From positions 248,001 to 312,000 of the forward strand of contig NZ_LR214970.1 in the NCBI RefSeq assembly GCF_900660525.1: 64,000 nucleotides of DNA, read 5' to 3'. Below the pieces are notes generated by a model. It had not been told where the DNA came from and did not search any database. It saw only the letters and a list, made by a program, of their open reading frames with translations. This DNA is from Mycoplasmopsis bovigenitalium (GTDB lineage Bacteria > Bacillota_I > Bacilli_A > Mycoplasmatales > Metamycoplasmataceae). Shown here one piece after another: positions 13,785-27,643 of the stretch (positions are counted from its first letter, which is position 1; the number at the start of each line of letters is the position of its first letter). The position numbers were made by a program, and so were the translations under genes.

Positions 13785-14341
13785 TGTATCAAAAAGCAAA
13801 TGTTGATAGTTATGCAACGGCGCTTTGCGAGTTACTAATTGAAGATAATTATTTAAACGAAGGCTATAATTTCTTTTTAAATTTGTCAAAACAAATGGAA
13901 AATGATAATACTTTTATTGATTTTTTAGCTAATCAATCATTGCCAAAATTCCAAAAATTTGATCAAATCGATTCAATTTTCAATGATTTGGTAAAATCAC
14001 AAACTATAATTAACTTTTTTAAAGTTATTGTTGAAAAAAATGTTTTTCGACTATTTAAGAGAATTATCAACAACTTCATTAAGATTGCTGAAAATAAACT
14101 TAAAATTAAACGTGCAAAAATTTTTAGTGCTTTTGAATTAAACAACATTCAAATTGAAAAATTCAAACAATATTTAGCAAAAAAATACAATTCAGATATT
14201 GCGATCGAAACTCACATTGATAAAAGCTTGATAAGCGGATTTAAAATTAAAGTTGACAATGAAATAATTGAACAAAACTATGCATTAGACTTGAAGAAAA
14301 TGGGACAAATTATTGTTCAGAAAGGAGAAATTGATGAGTAA
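13784..14341 (+). CDS. atpH: ATP synthase F1 subunit delta
   Basis: 185 residues, the OSCP/delta subunit linking the peripheral stalk to the alpha-beta head. N-terminal six-helix domain beginning [15 protein letters not shown]-terminal motif [19 protein letters not shown], close to the family's L.R.K.G.l.v.g.iiD ending. One-base overlap with atpF and an 8-bp overlap with atpA, whose ribosome site AAAGGAGAAA lies inside this gene. Confidence 0.92.
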   Translation: MYQKANVDSYATALCELLIEDNYLNEGYNFFLNLSKQMENDNTFIDFLANQSLPKFQKFDQIDSIFNDLVKSQTIINFFKVIVEKNVFRLFKRIINNFIKIAENKLKIKRAKIFSAFELNNIQIEKFKQYLAKKYNSDIAIETHIDKSLISGFKIKVDNEIIEQNYALDLKKMGQIIVQKGEIDE

Positions 14342-15916
14342 TTACACGCAAGATATTTATAAAATCATTAAAAGCCGTATTAAAAATTTTAATTCACAAG
14401 TTGATTTCAGTGAAGTTGGCGAAATTGTTACAATTGGTGATGGTATAGCCCTTGTATCGGGTTTAGACAATGCTAAAAATGGTGAAATTATAATTTTTAA
14501 AGATGAAATATACGGAATGGTTTTAAACCTTGAAGAAGAAGTAGTGGGTATCGCCATCTTTGGTAATGCACATAAATTATCTGAAGGTGATAAATGTAAA
14601 CGAACTGGTGAAGTTATATCAATTGGTGTTGGTGATGAGTTAATTGGTAGAGTAATTAACGTTTTAGGCCACCCTATTGATGGCAAAGGTCCAATTAAAT
14701 ACAGCCAAAAACGGGAAATATTTAAAGTTGCACCCGGTGTTATGAGCCGTAAAGAAGTTAACCAATCTCTTGAAACAGGGATCATCGCCATTGATTCAAT
14801 GATCCCAATTGGCCGTGGCCAAAGAGAGTTAATTATTGGGGATCGCCAAACTGGTAAAACTGCTATTGCAATAGATACAATCATAAACCAAAAAGGCAAA
14901 AATATTAAATGTGTTTATGTAGCAATTGGCCAAAAAAATTCTACAGTTGCCCAAATTGTTCATAAACTACAAGAAACAGGCGCGTTAGAATACACAACTG
15001 TTGTTGTTTCAAGCGCCAGCGAACTTGCTCCTCAACAATATATAGCTCCTTATTCAGGTGTAACAATTGCTGAAGAATGAATGGCTAAAGGACAAGATGT
15101 TTTAATTATCTACGATGATTTAAGTAAACATGCTGTTGCTTATCGTACTCTTTCTTTACTTTTAAGAAGACCTCCTGGTCGTGAAGCTTATCCTGGTGAC
15201 GTGTTTTATTTACACTCTCAATTATTAGAACGTGCAGCTCGTGTTAATGAGGAAAATGGCGGCGGTTCAATTACTGCCTTACCAATTATCGAAACCCAAC
15301 AAGGAGATATTTCGGCTTATATACCTACTAATGTTATTTCGATTACTGATGGCCAGATTTTCACTCGTGAAAATCTATTCAACTCAGGACAGCGTCCTGC
15401 AGTTGATGTTGGTTTTAGTGTTTCTCGTGTTGGCTCAACTGCACAAATTAAAGCTATGAAAAAAGTTTCTAACTCACTAAAACTTGAACTAGCTCAATAC
15501 AATGAAATGCTGGCATTTGCTCAATTTGGTTCTGATTTAGACCAATCAACCAAAACAATTTTAGAGCACGGTGCTAAAGTATTTGAATTTTTAAAACAAT
15601 CTCAATATCAACCCATCGACATATATTCGCAAATTGCTATCTTACTTGGTAACAAAGAAAGAATTATTAACCCGTTACCAAAAGATGAGATTTTAAATTA
15701 CCGTCAAGCTGTTATTGATTTTATGCACTCACCACATGGAATTGAGATAGCTAACCAAATAAAATTAGCTGACAATGATTTAACCGATAAAGTTAAAGAC
15801 AAAATAAGCACACAACTTGTAAAAATAGTTAAAAGCATTGTTTCTACAATTCCGAATTATCATGCCAATGAACACGAAATGATTCCTGAAAAATATCGTG
15901 AGTTATTTGAGGCCTA

Positions 15917-15917
<1 letters not shown>
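14334..15917 (+). CDS. atpA: ATP synthase F1 subunit alpha
   Basis: 527 residues, non-catalytic nucleotide-binding subunit of F1. N-terminal beta-barrel ([18 protein letters not shown]), Walker [10 protein letters not shown], then [21 protein letters not shown] with the arginine-finger region ([10 protein letters not shown]). The ATG at 14334 follows AAAGGAGAAATTG; the longer frame start upstream has no ribosome site. UGA at 15078 is Trp inside a conserved EEWMAKGQD-like block. The TAATG junction couples it to atpG. Confidence 0.97.
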
Positions 15918-18173
<2,256 letters not shown>

Positions 18174-18174
<1 letters not shown>

Positions 18175-18581
18175 TGAATAAATTACATTTAACTATTTCA
18201 ACCCCTGATGGTATCTTCTTAGAAGAATATATTAACTCAATTAGCGTAAAAACAATTGATTCTGGAGCAATAACCTTTTTATATGGACACGGGGCATTTA
18301 TGGGTTCACTTGCTATTGATAAATTAACAATAAATAACCCCGGTGATGACAACTATCGTGTATGTGTTATTGGTGGCGGATTAATTTATACAGACGGCTA
18401 CGAGTTAAAGATTATCACAAATGATATAACTTTAAAAGAAAGCATCAACATTGACGAAACTCAATCACGCAGAAACAAAATTTTAGACCAGTTGAAATTT
18501 GCTTCTAAAAAAGATGCTATTTCACTTGAAAACCAATTACGTAAAATTATTTTAAAAATTAATATTTATAATGAAAAATAA
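18174..18581 (+). CDS. atpC: ATP synthase F1 subunit epsilon
   Basis: 135 residues, the F1 epsilon subunit coupling gamma to the c-ring. N-terminal beta-sandwich LHLTISTPDGIFLEEYINSI, GHGAFMGSL, and VIGGGLIYTDGYELKIITND; the C-terminal two-helix part is present. Last gene of the operon, ending immediately before a hairpin terminator. Confidence 0.94.
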
Positions 18582-18602
18582 ATCGCCGCGGCGATTTTTA
18601 TT
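18580..18602 (+). terminator. Terminator of the ATP synthase operon
   Basis: AAATCGCC / GGCGATTT stem with a tight loop and five T, starting at the atpC stop codon. The symmetric arms may also terminate the convergent lipoprotein transcript. Confidence 0.85.
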
Positions 18603-18623
18603 TTCCGAATAATACTTAATTTA

Positions 18624-19595
18624 CTATTGATTAAGTATTGATTCAATATCTTTAATTGATGAATAAACTTCTATTGCTTTATTACGCAATAAATTAATTT
18701 GATCTTGTGCTTGAATTATTGAATCAATTAATTTTTCAAACTCATTAAGTGTAGGCAACTTAGTAAATAAATTAACATTAAAATGATCTTTTTTGTCTTG
18801 ATTTTTAAGTTTATTAATACCACTTTGTAAATCCTCTAAGTTTTTTATTTGTTTAATAAATCCTAAGTTTTGCACAATTGCATTCATTGTAATATTAATT
18901 AGTGAGTGAGAATGAGTGTGTTCATGAATATCATTGCTATTGTTTTTGTTGTTTGATGAATTAGTATTTAAATCAGATTCTCATTTATTTGCGTTGTAAA
19001 TATAGTTAGAAAAGAAATCTTTTACTTTATTTAGATTTAATTGCATTTGCTCGTCTTTAAAGTTATTTTTTCCCAATTCATTCAAATATGAATTGAATAA
19101 GTAAAATTCATTAGCATTATTATTTAAAGATAATTTCTGTATTGATGTGGAAATTTGTATATCGGCATCATTAATTAAATTTCGGGCATTTATTAATTCA
19201 TTTAACTTGGTTGAAGAGTTTATTCATTCATTATATAGTTCTATCTGATTTTCATTTAATTGACTTAGTTCATTGTCATTTAGGTCCATTTTTCCATATT
19301 TAGATTTGTCAATTATGTTTTTGATAGTGTTGTAAAGACTATCTTGAGAATCTTCGCTATACATTTTTAGCATTGAACCTTTAAAAATTTTATAGTTTGC
19401 ATTTAATTCATAAAATTTATTAATATTATTCCCAAGCATTTTTTTAAATTGCTCTAAATTTGTTGTAAATTTTGTTCAGAAATTCTTAATTTTAGTTGTG
19501 TCATTGTCGATTTCTTTATTTTTTTTACAAGCAGTTAGTGCAACAGGAAATACAGACAAAGGTAAAATTGAACTAAATAAAAACTTATGCTTCAT
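18624..19595 (-). CDS. Lipoprotein with a histidine-rich HEHTHSHS stretch
   Basis: 323 residues. N-terminal lipoprotein signal: MKHKF, hydrophobic core, lipobox ALTAC with Cys at residue 23. The mature part is Asn/Lys-rich and mostly helical. An HEHTHSHS stretch at 224-231 is unusual in this composition and looks like a metal-binding segment. The frame is assembled across UGA Trp codons (for example near 18976 and 19221) and ends at TAG 18624. The start ATG follows AAAGGAATT and lies 33 bp behind the next lipoprotein gene, so the two form an operon. No recognised family; a surface-exposed lipoprotein of unknown function. Confidence 0.8.
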
Positions 19596-19628
19596 TTATA
19601 ATTCCTTTCTTTATTTTAACAATCTTTA

Positions 19629-20678
19629 TTAATTTTTAAATCCACTAATATATGCTTCAAATGTATTTTGTTTTGCATATGAACTCGCAGATTTTCCTTT
19701 AAATTTAATTGTTAAAGATACTTTATTATTTTCTAATAACTTCGTATTTATTTCGTAATCAACGTTTTCAATTGATTTTTCAGTGAATTCGGTAAATTTT
19801 TGATCAGTATATTTAGAAATAATATCAAGTTTTTGTTTGATTGTATTTTTTGAGTTTAACTCATTTATAAATTGATTTGCTGTTATATTTTTGCCATCTT
19901 TATTAACGTTTGAATTTCGCAGCATATGAATATCCTGAGCAGTAATTATTTGATTTCAACCAAAGATACTGAAACCAGGCTCTCCTTTATCGTTAAAACT
20001 TCTAAACACTCTTCCTGTTTGTTTGTTAATGGCTGATATATAAGCATGAAATTCATTTGGACCATCAGCATGTGATGTATTTTTAAAGAAATAATCTCAA
20101 TTTGATTGTTTATAATCACCAGTGATTGTAATATATTTATTACTAATTAATCAATCAAATAACATTTGAGTTGAACCGTTTAATTCTCTGTATTTTTTAG
20201 CAAAAAGATTTGAAAATTCAATTGCTGAAATTCTTTTCCCGTGTTCTGCAACATTTGTACTAATTTCAATATCACCTATTTTTACAAAACGATCTGTAAT
20301 TTTTCCTTTTTCAGGCGATTTTTCAATATATTTTTCTAGACCACTAATAATAAATGTTCTATTATTATTTTTTTTGCTCTTTAAATTCAACTCCAGTTGA
20401 TTATTATTCAATGTATTAATTGAAACAAAATGAAATTCATTGTTAATTGAATTAACAAAAAACTGATTTAGGTATTGAATAATTTGATTGGAATTTGCAC
20501 CATTGTCTATTAATTCATTTACCTTATTGAATATTTCAATATTATTCATTGTTTTTCCCAATTCATTCAATTCTAATTGAATATGGTAAATTTCATCATC
20601 TTTATTTGAGCATGAACTAGCAATTATTGGTAATGATATTGGTGTGGTAGTTATTATTAATTTGTGTGTTAATTTCAT
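19629..20678 (-). CDS. Lipoprotein, mycoplasma-specific, unknown function
   Basis: 349 residues. Signal peptide MKLTHKLIITTTPISLPIIA followed by SSC, a lipobox with Cys at about residue 23. The mature protein is polar, Asn/Lys/Ile-rich, with no motif I recognise. The frame is joined across UGA Trp codons at about 20151, 20098 and 19957. Upstream on the minus strand there are TATAAT-like repeats near 20712-20722 and AGAAAG before the ATG. First gene of a two-lipoprotein unit. Surface exposure and possible immune or nutrient roles are inference from the lipobox only. Confidence 0.8.
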
Positions 20679-20741
20679 ATTATTATCTTTCTAGTGATAA
20701 ATTTTATTAATTATATTATATTAACTCTTTGAAAAGCAAAC

Positions 20742-20765
20742 AAAAAAACATAGAAACCTATGTTT
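20742..20765 (-). terminator. Terminator of the UPF0154 gene
   Basis: AAACATAG / CTATGTTT stem, four-base loop, followed on the minus strand by seven T. It overlaps the stop codon of the UPF0154 gene. Confidence 0.8.
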
Positions 20766-20994
20766 ACTTGTTTGCGTTATACATTGAACGCATAACGTTT
20801 TTAACTTGTTGTTCAGATGGTTTTCTACCCATTTGAAGAAACATTGCACGAATCATTTTTTCATTAATTGGTGGATTATCTTTAAGTTGTTTTTGGATTT
20901 TTTTTCTAGCTATTATAAAACCAATAAAACCACCAACCAATGCAGTAACTATTGATACAAAAACCAAGGTTAATACTCATTGTGTTGTTCCCAT
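20764..20994 (-). CDS. UPF0154 family membrane protein (YneF-like)
   Basis: 76 residues. One N-terminal membrane helix (TLVFVSIVTALVGGFIGFIIARK) followed by KDNPPINEKMIRAMFLQMGRKPSEQQ, the UPF0154 signature. The start ATG at 20994 lies upstream of a UGA Trp codon; the shorter ORF would begin within the membrane helix. Preceded on the minus strand by a GGAG-type ribosome site. It lies 29 bp behind the giant SGNH gene and ends in a hairpin terminator, so it is probably the last gene of that transcript. Function unknown throughout the family. Confidence 0.88.
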
Positions 20995-21023
20995 TATTAC
21001 TCCTTTTTTAGAATTTTAACATA

Positions 21024-24000
21024 TTATTTTGTGTCTACAGGTTGATAACCTTTTATTAGGTCATCAAGTAGTACTTCTGATTTACGCTTTGGATTATTAT
21101 ATTTACTGTCAATGGTATCTCCATAGTAAATATATACAAGTGTGTGATCTCTTCCATAAAAGTAATCTCTTAATCCATTGGATCTTGAATTGTGTGTGGA
21201 TCAGTCTCATTTAACTAATTGAATACCGGATAAGTAAACACTTGAAACTGAGTGACGTGCATCAAATCCTATGAATCATAGTTTGCCACTATATTTTTTA
21301 AATAAACTATCCTTGTAAGGCTTAATTGCTTCGGTAAATGATTGAATAAATCCATTCATTATCATTGCCTCAGCAGTTGTGTTAGTTGCATTTCAGAACA
21401 AGAATTTATTTGGCATATTTTTAAATATTAATTGAGATATAAATGTATATGTTCGTCAAAGAGCTTGATATCCTGAAGAGTGTGCTTTTAAATCATTAAT
21501 CGTAGCATATGCATTTGGTTTATCATTTAATTCTTTATAGAATTGTTTAGTAAGCGGCAGTGCGAATATTTTTATAAAATCATCAACTTTGCCTTGAAGA
21601 ATTGCGGAAATACCACTTGTTGCATCGAATTTAATTTCATTTGTGGATCTTGCTCTTCCGCTAAACATAACTTCATAAATACCTGTATATTTTGGTGTAT
21701 ATTTGAAAACCAAATTAATAAAATCAGAATATGCCTTTGTATCTATTTGGTTAAGAATTTTTTCAAAAATATGCATATTGTCAAACACTTTAGATAGCAT
21801 TATTGTTCCATCTTTATCAGATAAAAATTTTAGTGCGCCTTTTTTTAATGAACTTTGTATTTTGTAAGCAATCAAATTATCCTGTATATTTTTGAATTGT
21901 TTAAGAGTGCTGAATACCTCATCAACAACATCATTAATAATTTGTGTTTCAGAAGCGCCTTTGGCAAAGGGATAGATAAATTTTTGAATTGTTTCATCTT
22001 CACTCTTTGGTATATTAATGCCACTTGATCTCATTGAATTTGCAAATAATTTACCCATTGTATATGAAATATGGTTAGATTCTGTTAAAAGTTTCTTAAT
22101 TCAAGTTTTTAAAGCATTTTTGACAACATTTGCTTTTTCAGATGTAAAAAATTCTCCAATAACTTCTTTTCAATTATTTAATTTAGCATATTTTTCTTTA
22201 TTTGTGAATACTTCATCAATTAATGAACTTAGAATACTTTTTAATTCTTGAGATTTGAATGCACTTTTTAGAGTATTAAGTGCATATTGCTCATCTATTC
22301 CAAATGATGTTATTTGACCAATTAAATTGAAATCACGAACAAATTTTTCAATCTGTTCATCTTTTGATGTAACAGATTCAACAATTTTCATAATTAGATT
22401 TTTTAGTGGTTTTGAGTTATCTTTTAAAGTATTTGAAGATAAAGCCATTTTAAATAATCTAAAATCCTTAACACCTAATAAAGTAGATATTTCACTAAAT
22501 ACTTTGTCAAATAATTGTTTTGTATTGCCATTGTTATTTGAATTTTTGGCAATAGAATCTACAATATTTGGAATTATTTTTAGTTCTTTAATGAATTTAG
22601 GCAGTTCATCATATATATCTTTAATTAGTTTTTTATTTTCTTCAGAATCAGCGTTTATGCCATAAGGCTCAACGTTATGTTTAATCAAATTGAATGCTAA
22701 ATTGTATACTTTTGGATTTTTTAAGATAGTCTTAAATAAGCTTTCAATGTTTTTTACAATTAAATCTTTATTGTTTGAATCACTTAAAACTACATTGATA
22801 ATTTTTACAAATGATGTAGCTTGCTGAATCTTATCTTTATTTGAAGATAACGAATTTAAAGTGCTGTCAATTAAATTAACTAATGATTCAGAGTTTGTTT
22901 GAATTGTATCATTTATGACGCTTTGAAACTCATCTGCACTCATAAACTTCAATATTACATCACGATGTTTTTCAGGAAGAGTTGAGTAAAGTTGACTTGC
23001 GATATTTGTATTTTTTGATACATAATTCAATGAATTTTTCAATAATTGTTTTACTAATTCTCTATTCTCTTGGATTATGTCATATTTGTTGAATGATTTG
23101 AATAATTTAAGTGCTGATTCTTCAACATTATTTGTCGAAAATATTGAATTTGCAATTGAAGAAGTAAGTTTGGTAAAATCAATATTAAAGCCTTTATCTT
23201 TAAATTGTTCAAGTAATGAATTTAAGGTATTAGTTAAAATATGTGTTTCTGAATCAATATTTTCTAGATTTTTGAAAATATCATTAATTAACTTAATAAG
23301 TTGTTCTTTTTGAATGCTATCATTCATTCCATCTAATTTGCTTAATTCGTTATAAATAATATTTGCGATTACATTGGCAAAATATTCTTCTTTTGAAACT
23401 GTTTTAATTAAATAATCTGCAAAATCTTTTGTTTTTTGTTTATTTTCTTCAATATTTAGAACATTTTTAATTATATTGTTGGCATTTTCTTTTATGTTTG
23501 CAGAATTTAAGTACACATTTGCATTACTAATAATTTCAGTAACAAACATTTCGGTAATTTGTTTAAAGTCTGGTGATTCAGTTATTAATTTAACTGATTT
23601 TACTAAGTCATTTCTTTGTAATTCGATACTTGTAAAGTTAGTATTTTTTTCTAATTCATCAATAATTTGATTGATAAATTGGTCATCCTTAGTAATATCA
23701 ACAATTAGTTCATTTGCTAGTTTAATAACTTCTTGTTTATTTTCTTGTGAAAGTCAATTTTCAATTATTTTATCTTTTGAAAATTGTGCTTGAACCGCAG
23801 CTTTTATGAAGCTATTTAATAATTTTTCAGTTGAATTATGGTTTAAAATCTTGATTAAAAAGTGCTTAATAACATTTTCATTTATGCCGCTTAATTGTGT
23901 AGGTAATTTAGAAATTAATCTTGAAATAATATTTTTAGCAACTGGCTCAGTTTCAACAATATTTGTTGTTAGTTGCAATGCAATTTTTATTAAATTACTT

Positions 24001-26714
24001 TGATCTAAGTTTTCAAAGATTGCTTTAGAAAGAGTTTTATAGTCATTTGCATTCTTCAATAATTCGGGGTTTACAGATGTTGCAACCGAAATTAATTCAT
24101 GAATTAAGTTTTTAAACTCTTCTTTTTTGGCACCGTTTTTAATTAATTCTTTTAGTTCGTCTTTGGTAATTAAATTAGTATCCAAATTAAATGAAGATAA
24201 AATTTTGCTCAATAATTCATCGGCAATTTTCTCTTTTGTTGAAGAGTATTTAATTAAGTTATCAGCAAGTATTTTGTATGTTTGCTCGTGTTTCTTATTT
24301 AGTAGTGGTAAAGAAATTTTTGTAATCTCAACTATTGTATTTTCAATTTGCGAAGGTTCAAATAAATAAGAAAATGAATTAATTAATTCTACTCCAAATT
24401 CTTTTAAACTAAAATCACTTGTTTTTTTCGTTTTCAATTGATTTAAAATTGAAGAAGTAATTTTTTGGTCGATATTATATTTGTTATTTAACTCGTTTCA
24501 AATACCTAAAATATCAAAAATTAATTCACTTAATTTTTCAGCTTCAATGCCATTTAATAATTCAGGATATTGTTTAATTAGATTTGCTGAAACATTTTTA
24601 ATTATTAGTTTAAATTCATCATTGTTTGCTAATTCATCAAGGATGTTTTTGATTAAATTGGTGAAAGTTTGTTCATTTTCTTTATCATTAACAAAAGTTG
24701 CTCATAGTTCGTTAAATGTTTTTGCTTGCGCATATTTATTTGCATCATCAACAAAGTTAACTACAAAACCAGATATAGTTGATTTTAATGCTTTTGAATT
24801 TGCAATTATGCTTGCTAATGAAGTAAGGTCTTTTTGTGAAATAAATTTAGCAATATTGTTATTGTAGGTAAGTTGAACAATTTTTTCAATACCCTTGGAT
24901 GCTAAGTTCATTTTCATAACATTGTCAAGAATATCTTTGATGATTTCTTTGAATTCATCTTTGTTTCCGTTGAAAACAGATGTTTTTAGTAAACCACTAA
25001 TAAGCTCAATAATTCTTTTTTCATTGCTTAATTCTTGTTTTGCAGCGGTTAATAAGTTTTGCAATCTCAATGTTTTTGCACCTGGCTGGCCATCATTATC
25101 TCAATCTGTGTTGAAGAATTTAGATTCAACACCTAGTAAAAAGTTGCCAATTATTTTTTCATTAAGCATTCAGTTTTTTAGACTATTTGCGTTTTGAGCA
25201 TTATTTCTGTATAGAAAATCTTTCAATTTTGCTTGTGGGTCAATTTCTTTGTAAAACTCACTGGCAAATAATTTAGGGAGCATCTCATTGAAAATTTTCT
25301 CTTCAATATCAAAAGTGTTTAAAACACGTCTAAAGTAGTTATCTTCACTGAATTTATCTTTTAGTCTAACTAAATTAACATCAGAGGTATTGGGGAAATT
25401 GTTAAAATCGCTACCGAAGATTTTTAAATAAACATCAAACTCATTGCCATCAAGTACAACTTGAGTTAGATATTGGTCATTTTCATTAATTTTTGCATAT
25501 TTTTGCGATCATAAAACATTATTATTTTTGAAGTATTCATAATCTCTTTTTCTTGTTGTTAATTTAATAAACAAATCTTGAGCGATTTTTTTGTATCCTT
25601 TTTCGCTTGGGTGGATGTCAAAAAAGTTGCTTGTCAAGGTTCTTTGATTATCACTTCAATAATCTTTATCATATGAATTTATAAAAAACACACCTTTTGA
25701 AACGGCAGTAGATAAAATTTTGCCATTCATTAGCGACATAATTAAATTGACTATACTGAATTGTGAATTTTTTGTTTTTTCATTGATAAAATTATCAACC
25801 ATTAACAATATTGATTGAAGTGGTGTTGGATATCCAATAAAATTAATATTTGCATTTGGCGCTAATTCTTTAATAGTGTCAATAAACATTGTTTGTTGAC
25901 CTTGAATTTTTTTAAATAAATTATCGGCTAAATTTTTAACAATTATTGTTATTTGCTCATAATTAACATTTCCTGAATTTACCATATCAATAATTGATTT
26001 AATTGGCAAACTACTAAATGATGAAATAAGTTCATCGATAAAGTCATTTGCGCCAAGTGTTACCGTAATTAAGTTGGAATTTTTCAGAGCTAAAACACTT
26101 CTTTGGTAGTGAGCTTCAAAGTTTTTTCCAAATCTGCCAATTACAGTTTTAAACTCGGTTGGAGTTAAATTTTTGACATCACCTTTAGATTTAAAAAGTA
26201 GGTTTCATTCTTGGAAAGTTGATCCTGTTACGGCAAGATTATTAAATGAATCTAAACGGTTAATTTCATTGAAAAAACTTGCTAAATAAGCAGGGTATGA
26301 TAGACCAGTTACTGTTTTGGTTTCTTTATTGAAATCGCCTGAATAATCTCTATCTAGTGTGGCAACAAAACCAGCAGAAATAGAATCGCCAAGCGCAACA
26401 TATTTGACGTTTGATTTCGAATGTATGTGTTTATTCGACAATTGGCGGTCAGAAACTTTTATTCTATTAAACTTGTTCTGTTTACCATCTATTTTATTAC
26501 CATTTTGTTTATTAGTTTTTTGAGAATCGTCTCCAATTGAAATTGGATTATTATCACCCGGATTGTGTGTGGTATTTTTGTTTTTGTTTATTTCATTTGA
26601 ATGTTTAAGTTTTTTTTCTTTAGTAGGTATGAAACTTATTCCGGTAGCAATTCCAGCTACACCAACAGCAACGCCACCAATTATGAATGCAACTTTCAAT
26701 TTTTTCGATTTCAT
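21024..26714 (-). CDS. Giant membrane-anchored SGNH/GDSL hydrolase (1896 aa)
   Basis: One continuous frame of 1896 residues once UGA is read as Trp. N-terminus: basic residues and a hydrophobic, glycine-rich helix (about 8-27) with no lipobox, so an uncleaved anchor or secretion signal. After a low-complexity Asn/Lys linker comes a complete SGNH domain: LGDSISAG with nucleophile Ser111, LGANDF with Asn223, and DIHPSEKGY with Asp366 and His368. The remaining 1500 residues are predicted-looking helical sequence rich in Asn, Lys, Ile and Leu with recurring units, ending in a more globular C-terminus with WFIGFDARHSVSS. The nearest families are GDSL lipases/esterases; substrate unknown. ATG 26714 is chosen over an upstream TTG. 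Confidence 0.85.
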
Positions 26715-26752
26715 ATTAACCAACTTTCAATTAATATTAAAATTAGATATTA

Positions 26753-26758
26753 ATTATA
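26753..26758 (-). promoter_or_regulatory. -10 element of the SGNH hydrolase gene
   Basis: TATAAT on the minus strand, 39 bp upstream of the ATG and directly downstream of the small-RNA terminator, giving the gene its own promoter. Confidence 0.45.
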
Positions 26759-26779
26759 CATAATCATATTGAAAAAGAA

Positions 26780-26901
26780 TAAAAAAAACAACGCGTTACA
26801 GGCGCGTTGGACTACAATGGAAATTGAGACAAGCATTATAAATGCCATTAGATAAAAAACTTACATCATAGCGTTATGCAACATTGCCGTAGCATTATTG
26901 C
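26780..26901 (-). ncRNA. Candidate structured small RNA with its own promoter and terminator
   Basis: On the minus strand, TATAAT at 26913-26908 is followed about 120 nt later by a strong isolated terminator: CAACGCG (26809-26803), seven-base loop, CGCGTTG (26795-26789) and eight T. Neither flanking gene needs this terminator, because the dCMP deaminase gene ends in its own hairpin and the SGNH gene starts downstream. The 120-nt segment folds into local hairpins: AUGCUAC / GUUGCAU around a GGCAAU loop (one U-U mismatch), GCAUU / AAUGC, and an enclosing AAUGG / CCAUU. No ORF of note. It does not look like 4.5S RNA, 5S or a tRNA. It could be a mollicute small RNA of the MCS4 kind; I cannot confirm that from memory. 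Confidence 0.5.
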
Positions 26902-26977
26902 ACAATTATTATAGAATTATTGCCATAAAAATTTAATGTGAAATCAAAAAAAATAGATATTTTATGGTATTGTTCCC

Positions 26978-27008
26978 ATATTAAAAAGCCCATAGCGAAC
27001 TAGGCTTT
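26978..27008 (-). terminator. Terminator of the dCMP deaminase gene
   Basis: On the minus strand AAAGCC, TAG-TTCG-CTA, then GGGCTTT and a T run: a stem with a UUCG tetraloop. It overlaps the TAG stop at 27000. Confidence 0.8.
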
Positions 27009-27491
27009 AAAAATTTTATCTCCAACTTTAACTTCAACACCTGTTTCAATTGTTAGTTGTTCACATTCAATATTGCAGCTTTGTAAAATTTTTCTTGCAA
27101 TTTCACCATCTTCAGTATCGTGATATTTGTCACTTTCATAAATGACCTTGCTAATGCCCGCTTGAACAATTGTTTTAGCACAGTTTGAACAAGGGTATAA
27201 TGAGGTAAAAATTGTTCCATTCTTTGTTTTACCAAAAGCATTGATAATTGCATTGACTTCGGCATGAACTACATATGGATATTTAGTGTCTTTTGTTGTG
27301 TCTGCACTCCTGTCTCAAGGAAATATTTCATCAATACCTTTTGGCATCCCATTATATCCAAGCCCAACAACCTTGTGGTCGTTGTCAATTATGCAAGCCC
27401 CCACTTGTGTACTTGGATCTTTAGAACGCAAAGCTGATACTTTTGCCAAGGCCATAAAATAGCCATTTAAATATAGCGAATCTTTTTTCAT
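27000..27491 (-). CDS. dCMP deaminase
   Basis: 163 residues, zinc-dependent cytidine deaminase fold converting dCMP to dUMP for thymidylate supply. Zinc and catalytic motifs are intact: VVHAEVNAI (HAE) and SLYPCSNCAKT (PCxxC). N-terminal MALAKVSALRSKDPSTQVGACI and YNGMPKGIDE are typical of the ComEB/dCMP deaminase family. The ATG at 27491 is the only start giving the full domain; one UGA Trp near 27315. Divergent from the small membrane-protein gene at 27644. Confidence 0.9.
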
Positions 27492-27542
27492 GATCTTATT
27501 ATACTACTATAATTGATCAATAAATTTTTTCTGAAATGTTTG

Positions 27543-27643
27543 TTTTTCAATTGAAAAAGTCAAAAAAATAAGAAAAATAATTTCAACAATGATAATGAAT
27601 ATTTAGAATATAATTTAAAATATAAATGATTATAGGAGGGCTA
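27543..27643 (+). promoter_or_regulatory. Divergent intergenic control region
   Basis: A perfect 16-bp palindrome TTTTTCAATTGAAAAA at 27543-27558 lies between divergent genes. TATAAT at 27609-27614 and TATAGGAGGGC before the ATG at 27644 serve the plus-strand operon. Whether the palindrome is an operator is unknown. Confidence 0.45.

Noticed and set aside
14357..14899. 180-codon ORF antisense to atpA
   Set aside because: atpA is unmistakable on the plus strand; the antisense frame is a by-product of its codon usage.
27053..27265. 70-codon minus-strand ORF inside the dCMP deaminase gene
   Set aside because: It is in a different frame from the HAE and PCxxC motifs, which define the true gene 27000-27491.
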